Assembly: GCA_902702965.1 (NCBI GenBank)
Contig: CACRXP010000145.1
Location: 825,611-889,610 of the forward strand
Origin: Spirometra erinaceieuropaei
Lineage: Eukaryota; Platyhelminthes; Cestoda; Diphyllobothriidea; Diphyllobothriidae
Direction of reading: 5' to 3'
Length of the DNA stretch: 64,000 bases
Shown here: in pieces, positions 10,141 to 19,975 of the stretch
Position numbering within the stretch: the first letter of the stretch is position 1
Layout of the letters: every line of letters starts with the position of its first letter
Program-made: the position numbers and the translations under genes
The notes under the pieces: generated by a model
Databases searched by the model: none
What the model saw: only the letters and a program-made list of their open reading frames with translations
Told to the model about the DNA's origin: nothing

Positions 10141-11755
10141 ATGCCGTCGGTCAATAATGCACCCCCATGAACGGTGCTAAAAAAGTGAAAAATCATGTGA
10201 GTGCCGTGCTTCCTTAACATGCCTCACTTTCAGGCAATGCATATCAAGGAGTGACTTCTCGTAAATATCGAGTAGGCGCATACCTAAACATAATTACAAT
10301 TTCAACCAGCCTCTCCTTTTCGTCAACGAGTTCGGAGATTTTCCGTTTTATATCGTTTCAGGTACTCACAAGAACGAGCCTGAGCAGTGGGAGCGCTTGA
10401 TGTTCCGGCATTCGGCGAATTCTCCGTCATAAGTCAACCCAAAGACCCTCTGTTGAATTACGATCAGGAGGTACAGCCGACCATAAGGGACATCTGATAC
10501 TACGACGGCCTTTGAAATGCTGAGCGGTCCGGCATCGAGGTATTAGTATATCGTTTCTCTTGAAAAACTGGCCTTGGCAGACTTGGCAATATTCGGAGTA
10601 AGTGTAATCGAACGACCTCCATGGATAATGGGAGGGATGATTCATGAGCTCCTCACAGCTACCCAACCGTGCGGACTCTCCATCCCAATGCGCAGGCGAG
10701 GCACTCATCCCTCCTTCGACCTCCCAGCCCGGACTCCCCTTCCAGTCCTTCTCCGTCAAAGTCGGATCTTATCGCTTCAGACTATTTTGTCTCATTGACG
10801 AGAGTGCTACATCCATCATCACATAGCCCAGCCCAGGCGCACTCAAGCATGACTTCCATTAACCCACGGCACTCCAAACTGCCCTTTTTCATGCCACTCC
10901 TCACAGTACTGATAGGTGCTCTAAATGCAGTTTTTACGTTGTGAAGCGGAGGAAGATGTGAATCGATTATACCGCACGCATCTCAGCAGGGTTTCGCGAT
11001 CTGGCACCATTGTTATCGCTGTACGAAGGCCAAGCGTTCCGGTGATTCTGGATTTACTCAACTGTCTGACAATCCTTCACAGTCTCCATTGTTCATCGGG
11101 CTTTTCTCTATCGGATAGCATAATGAATTAGAAAGGAATAATTTAACTATAATGGAATTAGTACATTAATCCCTTACCCTGACTTGTTCTGCAGTTGATC
11201 CAACGAGTCATCGTGAGCGCGGTCGACTCACTCGCATCTAATGCCAGACATGGGTGTACTTTTAGAGTGTACTGGGAATCCTAGATAGTTTATGAAAATT
11301 GCGCAATTATCCCGTTGCAGCTGATAGATTTCGGCTCAAATATTCATATCAACTTTCGGGTTGAGCCTATGAAGCTCCTTTCTGAATAATTTACCCTAAG
11401 CTAATGCATTGATTTCTGAGGAGTTTAAGGACCTAAAAAGACAAATAGTCCCTTATTTATTGCTCTCGCTGGCCGAGGTGGGGGGTCCATTTTTGCCAAC
11501 TGTTTTGATGTCAGAAAGTGAACCTTCGGGGTCCTCAAACACAGCGATACTCCTGGATTGGAAGCTAGTCGGTTCAGTAAAAGCTGGAGGGGGTAACATC
11601 AGCTAGTCAGAGCGCAAGTTCATAAAACATTTGTGAACCCTGTAAATTAGAACCTGTTTTAGTTCATCCTATATTTAAGCAAATGTTGCTTTTTTCACTT
11701 GGAAGTGACCCTCGGTTATCTACCCTACTTGATAGGACGAGGCAGGGGGGATTCT
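10141..11755. other. No recognisable gene or element
   Basis: Short open frames (65-110 codons) overlap on both strands without recognisable domains or a consistent frame. I see no clear match to the repeat families elsewhere in the window. Confidence 0.5.
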
Positions 11756-11767
11756 TCAGTGCCGGCT

Positions 11768-11865
11768 TCGCTCTCTCTCTCTCTCTCTTCCTCTCTTCCT
11801 TTTCCCTTTCCCCAGCAACAGTCGACTGTCCGAGCCTATCAGGCAGCCCGTGATGGGGCTCAGGG

Positions 11866-11911
<46 letters not shown>

Positions 11912-11935
11912 CAGCAGCAGCAGCAGCAGCAGACC
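11768..11935. repeat. Microsatellite cluster (CT)n, (AGT)n and (AGC)n
   Basis: A CT run at about 11771-11788 is followed at 11868-11910 by an (AGT)n array that passes without a break into (AGC)n to about 11931. The minus strand therefore appears to encode a poly-leucine run, which I regard as an artefact. Confidence 0.9.
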
Positions 11936-12299
11936 GGGAAGCTGATGATGACTCATGGACTCTGATGGCATAGTCCAGCTACTGTATGAAACAACAACTC
12001 CAGCTTCTAACCTCCTACCCCGCCCTCCAGAGTATCCTCATTCACCCCAACTTGTCTGTCCAAGCGGCCAGAGACAAGAACTGCTCCAGTCTCTCGAGAC
12101 CTAGATATTTGCAATGTAGACAGGACCGAACTCAGAGAGCTTGTTTTTTTGAGCAGGGACAACTGGATACGATTGGAATTGTGATACCCGTAACGTACTC
12201 GTGACGAAGGCGGAAAGTGTTGACGATTGTTATACAGACCTCTGCTCACTCATTCCAAAAATGAGACTGCAGATTCAATCATGGATACGATATGAGTTA

Positions 12300-12600
12300 G
12301 ATATGGTTATGTAGCCGCACCTAAGGTAAACAAACTCCAGACACCTGTAACACGGGACCGATGGTAATAGGGGTTTTTACAGGTGGGGCCGGGGAATGCA
12401 CAGGCGACGAGATCAAGTAATTGTATGCAAAATAAAAGCTATTGGGAATACGCGGTTGTAATATGAATGCTTGAGAATTATTTGCCCCAACCCCTAATCC
12501 TAATCCCTAATTCTAACCCCTGACCCTAACCCCAAACTATAGCCCCTAACTCCAACCCCAACAGTATTGTGTTCATTAGGTGTGTCTGCATAACAATATC
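12300..12600. mobile_element. MITE-like TIR element with telomere-like interior, copy 1 (301 bp)
   Basis: The ends are inverted: GATATGGTTATGTAGCCGCA on the left, and on the right the complement of GATATTGTTATGCAGACACA. The bases immediately outside are TTA on both sides (12297-12299 and 12601-12603), which looks like a 3-bp target-site duplication. Inside, CCCCTAATCCTAATCCCTAA and related variants make a degenerate CCCTAA array at about 12485-12565. The other half carries GCAAAATAAAAGCTATTGGG. There is no coding potential. Copies at 32943 and 47746 share ends and interior. Confidence 0.82.
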
Positions 12601-13139
12601 TTACCGAAGATTGTACCAATGATACTGAACACGATAGCAATGGATCTGATTGAACGCAATTTCGAACTCTTAAAAAAATTGAAATCAACCTGAACCATCT
12701 TCAAATCTTGAGGGATGAAGACTTTAAGCGCAGTTGTAAAGGCCTGCGGGATGTCGCTCATGTCATCACAATGGCAGCTATTGGCCCCGCGTGCCGAGAA
12801 AATTAGGACCGGTACAAGGACAATGATTAAAAACGCGGCAACTGATCCCCAAGAAAAACCAATTCCACAGAACCTACATGAAGTATGGCCTAGCCTAGAA
12901 TGAGGTCAAATTTTTCCAATAGCGTCGCCGACTGCAACTGATACAACAGGGGCTGTAAAATAACAGGTTGACTAGCGAGGCGATGGAAATCCGAGCCCGT
13001 TCCAATCGTCACGCCCATTCCCATGGACAGACGTAGGATTCGGACCTGCAAGGCGCGTGAAAGAGAGGAGAGGAAGTGGGACTAATACTGAAGAGGTCCA
13101 TACTCACGGCAATTCAGTACATTCCGCGCTATAATACAC

Positions 13140-13652
13140 GTTGGTGTGATCTAAGCTACCAGGGAGCACTAACAATCCTAATTTGGAGAGTCTCCACCTG
13201 ACGGGATAGCCTGGCCCTCTTCCGGAACACAGATCAAACTGCACGTCTCCATACTGTGTGGCCTTTCTGCCAATTCTCACAAACGTGACAGCCGAGATAT
13301 ACCGCATGGAGACGTGGTTGTGAGGACTTTGAGACGGCGACTGCGGGACCCATGTAGGCGTGGCTTCAGCCCTGTCAGTCATTATGTCAAATTCAACCTC
13401 CAGTTGTCTTGACTCTGGCTTGCCCTTGGAATACGGAGGGTGTGGATGTGGAATGAGGTAGATCATGTGCGAATCTGCTTCACCATAAACAAACTGCCCC
13501 GCAAGTGGGCACCAGAGCAGTAGTGGTCCTCGGTAGCCTGCGATGATCGAACTATTATCTGTGCGAATGTATTTGCACACATACACACACATACCCACGC
13601 CTAGCCCTAGGCTCGAATTCATCTTTCAGATGCGTAAGCAAACAAATGACGG
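13140..13652. repeat. Dispersed ~500-bp repeat, copy B
   Basis: Direct copy of 3541-4042 with scattered substitutions, same orientation. The flanks differ on both sides, for example TTAGATCACACCAACG instead of GTAAAACACGTCAGATG on the minus strand. This rules out one large segmental duplication reaching further. The minus strand holds the corresponding 172-codon frame, without recognised domains. Confidence 0.8.
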
Positions 13653-14329
13653 GCGTACTCAGTCGTACTTCCTGCTGCAAGCGTAGTTGTATAGGATGGC
13701 TCATGATAGAAGCAAAGTTTACCGAATGGTATTAAGTGAGAAATGTCCCTGAGGGCTGTCTCAGGCATCTCCACAGTTTTTTGTTTGCAATGGCTCTGGT
13801 TTCGTTGGGATTTGTATTCGAGTACATCAGCACTATGAATTTAGGTCAATTCCCACTGCCGATTTCACCGGATCACAACCTCCCCTTATTTCATCATGTC
13901 TTTCCAGCTTTTTGATTATCCTACAAGCCACTTCTCACCTGAGTCCACTCTTGTCTAACAATACGACGGTGTGTTTGTTGTCTGAGCTCGCTGTGGACAA
14001 CGTGTACGCTTCAGAATCCACTGTTCCATAGTTTAGCTGACTATGTGGTGGTCTGTCAAAAATGTGACTCCGTACATCGCCTTTTTCGCCAGCTCGTCTT
14101 GATGATCTCATCTGTCTGTATTTTTGGTGATTAACCCGTGAAGAGAAGACCCAGCTGTCATAGTTAACTGACTGAGGAGGCGCATTCAAAGCTGTCTCCC
14201 CCTGAGGGAAGTGTAAATGCTTTATGAATAAACCCGTTTAGACGTAGGCGGCTGCCATATTTCACCACTCAGTGCGACACTGAACAACGACCCCCTTGAA
14301 CCCTCCCCTTCCGTCCCATCCCACAGGCT
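13653..14329. other. No recognisable gene or element
   Basis: Only an 84-codon minus-strand frame (13935-14189) without motifs. The RTE-like coding similarity begins after this interval. Confidence 0.45.
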
Positions 14330-14334
14330 GCTAG

Positions 14335-15118
14335 GGTGATTCCGCTCACTCTGGTAGTCTGGATTGTTCGTCCTCTTGTAGACAATCCCAGGAGCGACCG
14401 ATCGGAAAGAAGGACGGTGCTAGTTGTTCGTGAATTTGCGCGCTAGAAGGTGAACATCGCTGAACTCAGCAAGACCCGTTTCTCCAAACGAGGCCTACTG
14501 GAGCGGCCGCCCTCGGACAGGGCGACGAGACGCCGGCGTCGCCCTTGCCATCCGGAACTGCATCGTAGGACGGCTGCCTTGTCTGTCGCAGGGCATCAGC
14601 GACCTGCTGATGAGCCCCCGCCTGCCTCTTCTGGGATCCCTATTCGTCACCATTGTCAGCGCCTACGTCCCGCCAATGACCAGCTCCAACGAGGCGGAAA
14701 CCAAATTGTAGGGGGACCTGCACGCCCTCCTGGCGTCTGCGCCCAAGGCGGACAAGCTGGTTGTCCTTGTCTTCTTCAATTCCCTGCGTCGAGACGGACT
14801 GCGCTGCCGGGAGGGGGTGCTGGGCCTTCACGGCATCGGCGACCGCAACGACAATGGCCTTCTCCTGTAAAGCTGCGGTGCACACCGTCTTCTGCTGACC
14901 AACACCCTCTTCCGCCTGCCGATGCGGAAGAAGGCCACCTGGATGCACCCGAGATTGCAGCGCTGGCAGCTACTGGATCATGTTCTCGTCCGGTGACGCG
15001 ATTGAGAGGACGTGCTTGTGACAAAAGCGATCCCGGCTGCAGATGGCCGGATGGATCACCGCCTCGTCATCCCCAAGATAAGGCTCCGTCTGCAACCCCG
15101 CAGCAGGCCACAGGGTAA
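14335..15118 (+). pseudogene. APE-type endonuclease domain of RTE-like LINE (broken)
   Basis: The start reads LVVWIVRPLVDNPRSDRSER, then an in-frame stop, then VNIAELSKTRFSKRG, the first conserved blocks of APE endonucleases (the second contains the catalytic-Glu block, usually SETR, here SKTR). A small deletion follows, then RRDAGVALAIRN and VTIVSAYVPPMTSS. Where the family has Gly-Asp-Phe-Asn, this copy has Val-Phe-Phe-Asn at about 14770, and the Asp-His pair survives as MDH at about 15051-15059. With the Asp gone and the Glu block altered, the nuclease would be inactive. Stops and frame changes confirm decay. Confidence 0.75.
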
Positions 15119-15836
15119 GCGATCACCAGGAAAGTTGAATACTGATCTGTTGAATTTGTTTGCCTACCGCTTTTACTTAAACAATCAGTTAACTCAGCAC
15201 CTGAAAGACCTGCCAGCCTCGGACGTCAGCGCCACCGTAGAGGCACGATTTTACCAACAGCGCGACGCCGTCTTTGTGACCACTCTAGGTTTCCTCGGTC
15301 GCACAAGTTCTCAAAATCAAGACTGTTTCGACGAAGGCGACGCAGCCATTAACAATCTGCTCGTCGGAAAGAAGAGGTTGCATAGAACCTACCTCGACAG
15401 TCTACCCAATGCAAACAAAGCGGCCTTTTACCAATGTTGCCGTCTTGCGCAGCAGCCGTTGCGAGAAATGCAGGACGCCTGGATGGCTCAGAAGACCGAA
15501 GAGATCCAGGACTATGCGGGCCGCAATGAATCAAAGAAATACTTCGCGATGCTCAAGGTTATCTACGGTCCCACAGCCAAAGAAACCGCCCCGCTTCTCG
15601 GCACCGGTGGAACAACTCTTCTGATTGAGAAGTCGCAGATTCTGAAGCGCTGGAGCGAGCACTGCAGAAATGCCTTCAATCGCCCATCAACCATCTCCGC
15701 CGCCGTCATTGACCGACTCCCCCAAGTGGGAGTCAACATCGACCTGAATCTCCTGCCTTCCATTCCAGCAACCATCCGCGCCGTGCAAAAAACTCTCCGG
15801 CGGGAAATCATCTGGCTCCGATGCGATCCCGGCTGA
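15012..15836 (+). pseudogene. RTE-like LINE connector and reverse transcriptase N-terminal part
   Basis: A 274-codon open stretch joins the end of the endonuclease to the reverse transcriptase. Recognisable text includes FYQCCRLAQQPLREMQDAWM, EEIQDYAGRNESKKYFAML, ILKRWSEHCRNAFNRPSTIS and DRLPQVGVNIDLNLLPSIP. The same text is recognisable on the minus strand at 32838-32509 in a second copy. The frame is lost just before the SGKAPG...PAEIYKHGG motif, which continues in another frame at about 15825-15850. The ATG at 15012 is internal to the ancestral protein, so it is not a real start. Confidence 0.75.
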
Positions 15837-15986
15837 AATTTACAAGCACGGCGGCCACCGACTGATGGATTACTTCAAAACGCCCTTCCAGGAGGTGTGA
15901 CGTCAAGGACAGGTCCCTTATTATTTAAAGGTGCAAAGGGGACCGGCAATTCGGCGATAATCATGAAGGTTTCTCGCATCTCATTT

Positions 15987-16236
15987 CTCAGTGACCAATG
16001 GAGTGAAGCAGGGCTGCGTACTCGGTCCCATTATCCTCAGCCTCATTTTCACTGCTATACTGATTGACGCCTGTGGTGATGAGCCGCCTAAGATACCCAT
16101 AGCCTATAGGACTAACAGGCATCTTATAAGTAGCCGTCGCATGCAGGCTCCAACGTGTCTCTCGACGACTACTGTTCACTATCCACTTTTCGCTGACGAC
16201 TGCGCGCAAGGCACCAAGGTAGGATTAGATGTGTAG
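15987..16236 (+). pseudogene. Reverse transcriptase catalytic segment (FADD)
   Basis: Text reads VTNGVKQGCVLGPIILSLIF, then TTTVHYPLFADDCAQGT. The FADD catalytic pair is at 16189-16200 and is preserved. Between 15900 and 15987 the fingers-palm motifs expected upstream are missing, including the FVDLTKAFD-type motif with the first catalytic Asp, so an internal deletion removed several hundred bases of ancestral sequence. The frame breaks again after 16236, and the thumb continues as LTINTAKRVVMRQPS and INVNDGQLKIVDNFAYL at 16270-16400. Confidence 0.75.
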
Positions 16237-16975
16237 CGGAGCATGGAATTTCACTGCCAGCTGTAACAACTTCAGACTTACAATCAACACTGCCAAAAGG
16301 GTGGTCATGCGTCAACCGTCGACCAGCATGGAATACAACATTCTCCGAATCAATGTAAATGACGGTCAACTTAAAATTGTGGACAACTTCGCTTATCTCA
16401 GACAGCACAAAAATCGACGAAAGGTTGCCCATTAGATCTCCAAAGCCAGCCATGCCTTCGACCAACTGCAAGCCTCCATGGAATCGCCACGGTCATCAAC
16501 TGAACACAAAACTGAGGGCTTACACGGCGTTGTCGTGACAACACTTCTGCATGGAGCGTTAACCTAAATCGTCTACTCCCACCAAGCCAGGAAACTGAAT
16601 CAACCTCAGCTCATCTGCTTATGTAGAATATTGAGGCTGAGATGGCAGGACAAGACCCAAGACCGGAATCCTCAGCATCCACACCATAGTGAGGCAGCTG
16701 CAACTGTGATGCAGCCGTCAGCTGGTTAGGAGGGACGATGCGAAATTGCCCAACTCTTCCGGGGAGGCGTCTCTATGGATGTTCGCCGACAAGAAGGACA
16801 AAAAACGCTACCAGGACACTTTGAAGCGACTGCGTATCAACAAGGAGTGCTAGGAGGGCCTCACTCAGGACAGGCCGGCCTGGAAAAGAATGGTGAAGAC
16901 TGTCACAAAAGTCCACGAGGTAGACCGGATCGCCGATGCCAAAAAGAAATGAGCGGCTAGCAAGTCACAAGCGCC

Positions 16976-18067
16976 TTGGATCCACGATGTCAACAGTTAG
17001 ACGTTTCCAACATGTCCTCGCTGCCAACGCCGTTCCTCACACGAATCGGCCTTGTCGGACACCTTCAGATTCAATGCAACGACAACCCGCCGAAGCCAAC
17101 TTCTCATTCCACAAACATCCCTTATGTCAGCCCTGCTCAAACTCCACGACGACGACCACCAGCATCGCTGATGATCCACTACCTATACTCCGCTAGCATC
17201 ACGACCTCTAGCGATCCTCCCCGTCGATGGGACGACATCCAAAACCCCGCCATCCACTATCATCACATCAACACTTCCACCTCCAGCGATGCGGACTCGG
17301 TCCATACCTGTCCTCATTGCGATCGCACGTCCGTCTCACACATGGACCTGATCGGTCACTTGCGGACCAGTGCCTGAAGCCCCCACATAAACTCGCGGTA
17401 TCCACCTCAGCTGTCCGCACTGCCCCGCACTTTCACTCACCGCACGGGCCTACTAGACCTCATGCGTATCCACTACAGCGGAATCCACCGCATTATCGAC
17501 ACATCTAGTACATCTTGCACATCCACCATGCCTAACCCAGTCAACAACTCAGCGCTCATTGTGCTCACCACCACCACCACCACCACCACCACCACCACCA
17601 CCACCACCACCACCACCACCACCACCACCACCACCACCACCACCACCACCACCACCATCGCCACCGAAACCGCATTTGACTCTCGCATCCTTTCCTCCCT
17701 TCACTGTCCTCGTATATTCACCTCACACTTCGGCCCGGTCGGTCACTTGCGAATCCATCGCACAGGGACTGGCAAACCAGTGCCTGGATTCCCCACATAC
17801 ACTCGCCGCACCCGCCTTAATTGCTCTCACTGCCCCAGCACTTTCAGTCACTGCACTGGCCTACGAGGCCACATAAGTATTCATGTAACCTGTAGTAGAT
17901 CACCGCCGGTTAAGCCACATCATCACATCCCTCCTCATGAGCATCTGGAATGCACACCAACACAAACCATCAGCACGCAACGCAAGCACTCATTTGCCAC
18001 CTCCCAGTTAAGTGGAAAGTGTGCTTCTCGGCTCCTTCCCCACGCGGCTCCTCCGCTGCACGTGTGA
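16976..18067 (+). pseudogene. Zinc-finger C-terminal region of RTE-like LINE, with poly-Thr insert
   Basis: Finger 1 at about 17010-17080 survives as FLTRIGLVGHLQIQC and would end in Cys, making it a C2HC type. A CPHCDRTSVSHMDLIGHLRT finger lies near 17308-17365. Then come a frame-shifted finger, a poly-threonine run coded by (ACC)n at 17567-17657, and a second finger pair at 17700-17890 (HCPRIFTSHFGPVGHLRIH with its first Cys lost, and CSHCPSTFSHCTGLRGHISIH). The usual pattern is C-x2-C-x12-H-x3-H. The extra finger pair suggests an internal duplication of the tail. The reading ends near 18067, close to a KCASRLLPHAAPPLHV stretch whose counterparts are also present at 25535 and 39690. Confidence 0.7.
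17567..17657. repeat. (ACC)n microsatellite, about 30 units
   Basis: An uninterrupted ACC array lies inside the linker of the zinc-finger tail. It would read as poly-Thr in the element's frame. Confidence 0.97.
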
Positions 18068-18069
18068 TC

Positions 18070-18440
18070 CGAGTTTTAGGTTACCACGGTGCGCCAGGCG
18101 CCGTGGTTTGGGAGGTTGCCAACTGACAATGGGAGTCAGATCTTGCAGTCAGCCCAGTGTGTGCCTGTGTGTGTGGCAGACTGGTGGACTGAGAGTCAGG
18201 CTTCAATGGCTCCTCCTTAACGTGGCGTCTATGACACTCTCCACTTGCGATCCGAACGGGGTGTCGTAACACGTCTAGGAGCGGCCCCGGTCGCGCCAGC
18301 TCCCCGTGCCCTCCCCGACGTCCGGTCTTCTTGGCTTCGTCCTGGCACCGGGCCGGGGTGATGGATGAGGAGGAGAGAGTGCGGCAGACGCTATGCAACC
18401 CTGCACAAACTGATTCACGCGCAAGCCACTATCCCCACTT
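18070..18440 (+). repeat. RTE 3' non-coding module, plus orientation
   Basis: Landmarks in order are GGGAGGTTGCCAACTGACAA, GAGAGTCAGGCTTCAATGGC with CTCCTTAACGTGGC, then CGTCCGGTCTTCTTGGCTTC, then GCAAACTGATTCACGCGCAAG-like text. The inverse order is seen at 62650-63100 and 24800-25560. It follows directly on the zinc-finger region, as a 3' untranslated tail would. Confidence 0.75.
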
Positions 18441-18499
18441 TCATCCTGCTGTGTGGCACACGGTGGAAGCCGCCGGCAGCAACGGTCGAACTGTTGTGT

Positions 18500-18900
18500 G
18501 TGTCACCGCTGTCGATCACTGCTATCTTTATCATCTCTACCACAACCTCTACGGCGACGACGGCGACCACCACAGCTCCCACTCCCAGCACTGAGCAAAA
18601 CGCCCTGGACGGTTCGTCTACCACCACCTTCATCATTTTCACTCCCACATCCAGCGATGTGGAGTCAGTCCCAACTTGTCCTCATTGAGACCGCACATTC
18701 GCCCCACGCATCGGCCTGGTCGGCCGCTTGCGAACTCATCCCCCTGCGGCTGGTGCATCAGTCTCAGGGCCCCCCACATACTTCCACCGCACCCACCTTC
18801 ACTGTCCACTCCGTCCACGGGCATTCATACACCTAATGGACCTACTTGGTTTCATGCGCATTTATGAAGACCTGTGGTAAATCACCGCGGACATGACCCC
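18500..18900 (+). pseudogene. Second zinc-finger tail fragment downstream of the 3' module
   Basis: A Thr-rich linker (TTTSTATTATTTAPTPST) leads to VPTCPH, an in-frame stop, DRTFAPRIGLVGRLRTH and then HCPLRPRAFIHLMDLLGFMR. These are two damaged C2H2 fingers in the same order as in the main tail. The finger module therefore recurs after a 3' module, either by tandem duplication or by insertion of a second truncated copy in the same direction. Confidence 0.65.
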
Positions 18901-18959
18901 ATCACCATACACTCCCCCATCAACACATGCAGCGCCCACGCACACCTCCAACACCCAAA

Positions 18960-19400
18960 ATAATCGACACTTCTCACGCAAGTACGAAGCGCGCACTTCG
19001 GCCCCTTACTTCATGTGGTCCCTCTGCTGTGTGTGAGATTCGAGCGTTCGATCCCTCCCGTGTGGGAAATCCTGGTGTGTGCGTATGGGGGGCCAGGTCG
19101 TGTGTGGCGTGCGCAGACGAGCCTTTCTTAGCTCTGTCAATCACTTTTCCCAATCTCGGGTTCAGTTGGTTGACCGGCACGGACAGTCGACTGGCGCGCG
19201 GGATAGGGTGGAGCGGGTGAAATCGGCTCTCAGCGTATAACTCTTCACTATAAACAATCTGGCGTGATGGGAAATATCATTGTGCTAAAAATCTTGGCTT
19301 GGAAGGTTGCCAACTGATGCATCAACTCATACCTCGCAGTCGGCCTGATTGTGCATTTTGTGAGTTGAGTGGGCGACTGGTGAACCGAGAGTCCGACTAC
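18960..19400 (+). repeat. RTE 3' module fragments
   Basis: GGAAATCCTGGTGTGTGCGT with ATGGGGGGCCAGGTCG matches the inverse of 63255-63310. TTGGAAGGTTGCCAACTGAT with GGTGAACCGAGAGTCCGAC at 19295-19400 matches the start of the module at 18105. It ends where the Penelope inverted repeat begins. Confidence 0.62.
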
Positions 19401-19975
19401 GAACAAGAGCTTTATTCGCCTGCCGTTTCGGATTTTCTCTTGAACCCATCATCAGAGACAGACACAGAAAAGGGTGACTCGTGCACAGGGGGTTGCAGTG
19501 TTTATAGGATGCAGTCACTATGCTACCACATACCTATAGCAATTATCCGCGCTCCCCTTCATCAAGGATTGTTGCCCGTTGGTGCGCTAATTGCTTGATG
19601 ACCGAAATGCAAGTTGTTAATTGCTGAAATTTCATCACCCGTGTTGGATGCTGGTGTGATGATTGCTCGGTCGTCCAGCTCACCGGCTTGCGCTCTCCCC
19701 AAGTGGTTAATTACTTTGGCCAGCCTATGCCTCAGCATGGAATATGGAGCGGGGATGTCGTCGCACTTGTTGATATACTGAGGTCCCGTAAACCCTGACT
19801 CAAGCAACTCGCGGCTCACGCGGTATAGGTATGCGGTAGCATAGCGACTGCATCCTATAAATACTGCAACTTCCTGTGCACGAGTCACCCTTTTCTGTGT
19901 CTGTCTCTGATGATGGGTTCAAGTGAGAATCCGAAACGGTAGGCGAGTAAAGCCCTTGTTCCAGCTATCGTTTCT
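19400..19975. repeat. Inverted pair of Penelope-like terminal repeats (~145-bp arms)
   Basis: Left arm about 19400-19541 and right arm about 19818-19962 are inverted copies. Landmarks include GAACCCATCATCAGAGACAG against CTGTCTCTGATGATGGGTTC, and TATAGGATGCAGTCACTATG against its near complement. The spacer of about 275 bases has no recognised gene. The text GAATCCGAAACGG then AGGCGAGTAAAGC resembles terminal repeats of Penelope-like elements, but no coding part of such an element is attached. Confidence 0.65.
19907..19973 (+). ncRNA. Hammerhead-ribozyme-like core with stems II and III
   Basis: CTGATGA at 19907-19913 is followed by T, a 6-bp stem (GGGTTC/GAATCC with one G-T pair, 6-base loop), GAAAC at 19933-19937, and a 7-bp stem III. 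Stem III runs from 19936 to 19942 and pairs with 19965-19971, ending at a TT cleavage-site position. This is the conserved order of a hammerhead ribozyme. Weak points are one extra base after CTGATGA and no clear stem I. The left arm of the inverted repeat has the same core on the minus strand with one stem II mismatch. Confidence 0.5.

Larger units (their letters stand above)
14330..18070 (+). mobile_element. RTE-like non-LTR retrotransposon with C-terminal zinc fingers, longest copy
   Basis: In order on the plus strand: an APE-type endonuclease (about 14335-15090), a connector and the start of the reverse transcriptase (15090-15840), a deletion, the catalytic end of the reverse transcriptase (15987-16240), the thumb and tail (16240-16960), and zinc fingers (17000-17890). 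The frame changes several times and there are in-frame stops, so the copy is dead. Elements of this build cut the target with the endonuclease and prime reverse transcription there. The zinc-finger tail probably binds nucleic acid. Part entries follow. A repeated 3' module continues to about 18440. RTE assignment rests on endonuclease and reverse transcriptase style and is less certain than the LINE assignment. Confidence 0.85.

Noticed and set aside
17473..17876. Poly-Val and poly-Pro proteins
   Set aside because: Other-frame readings of the ACC array inside the RTE linker.
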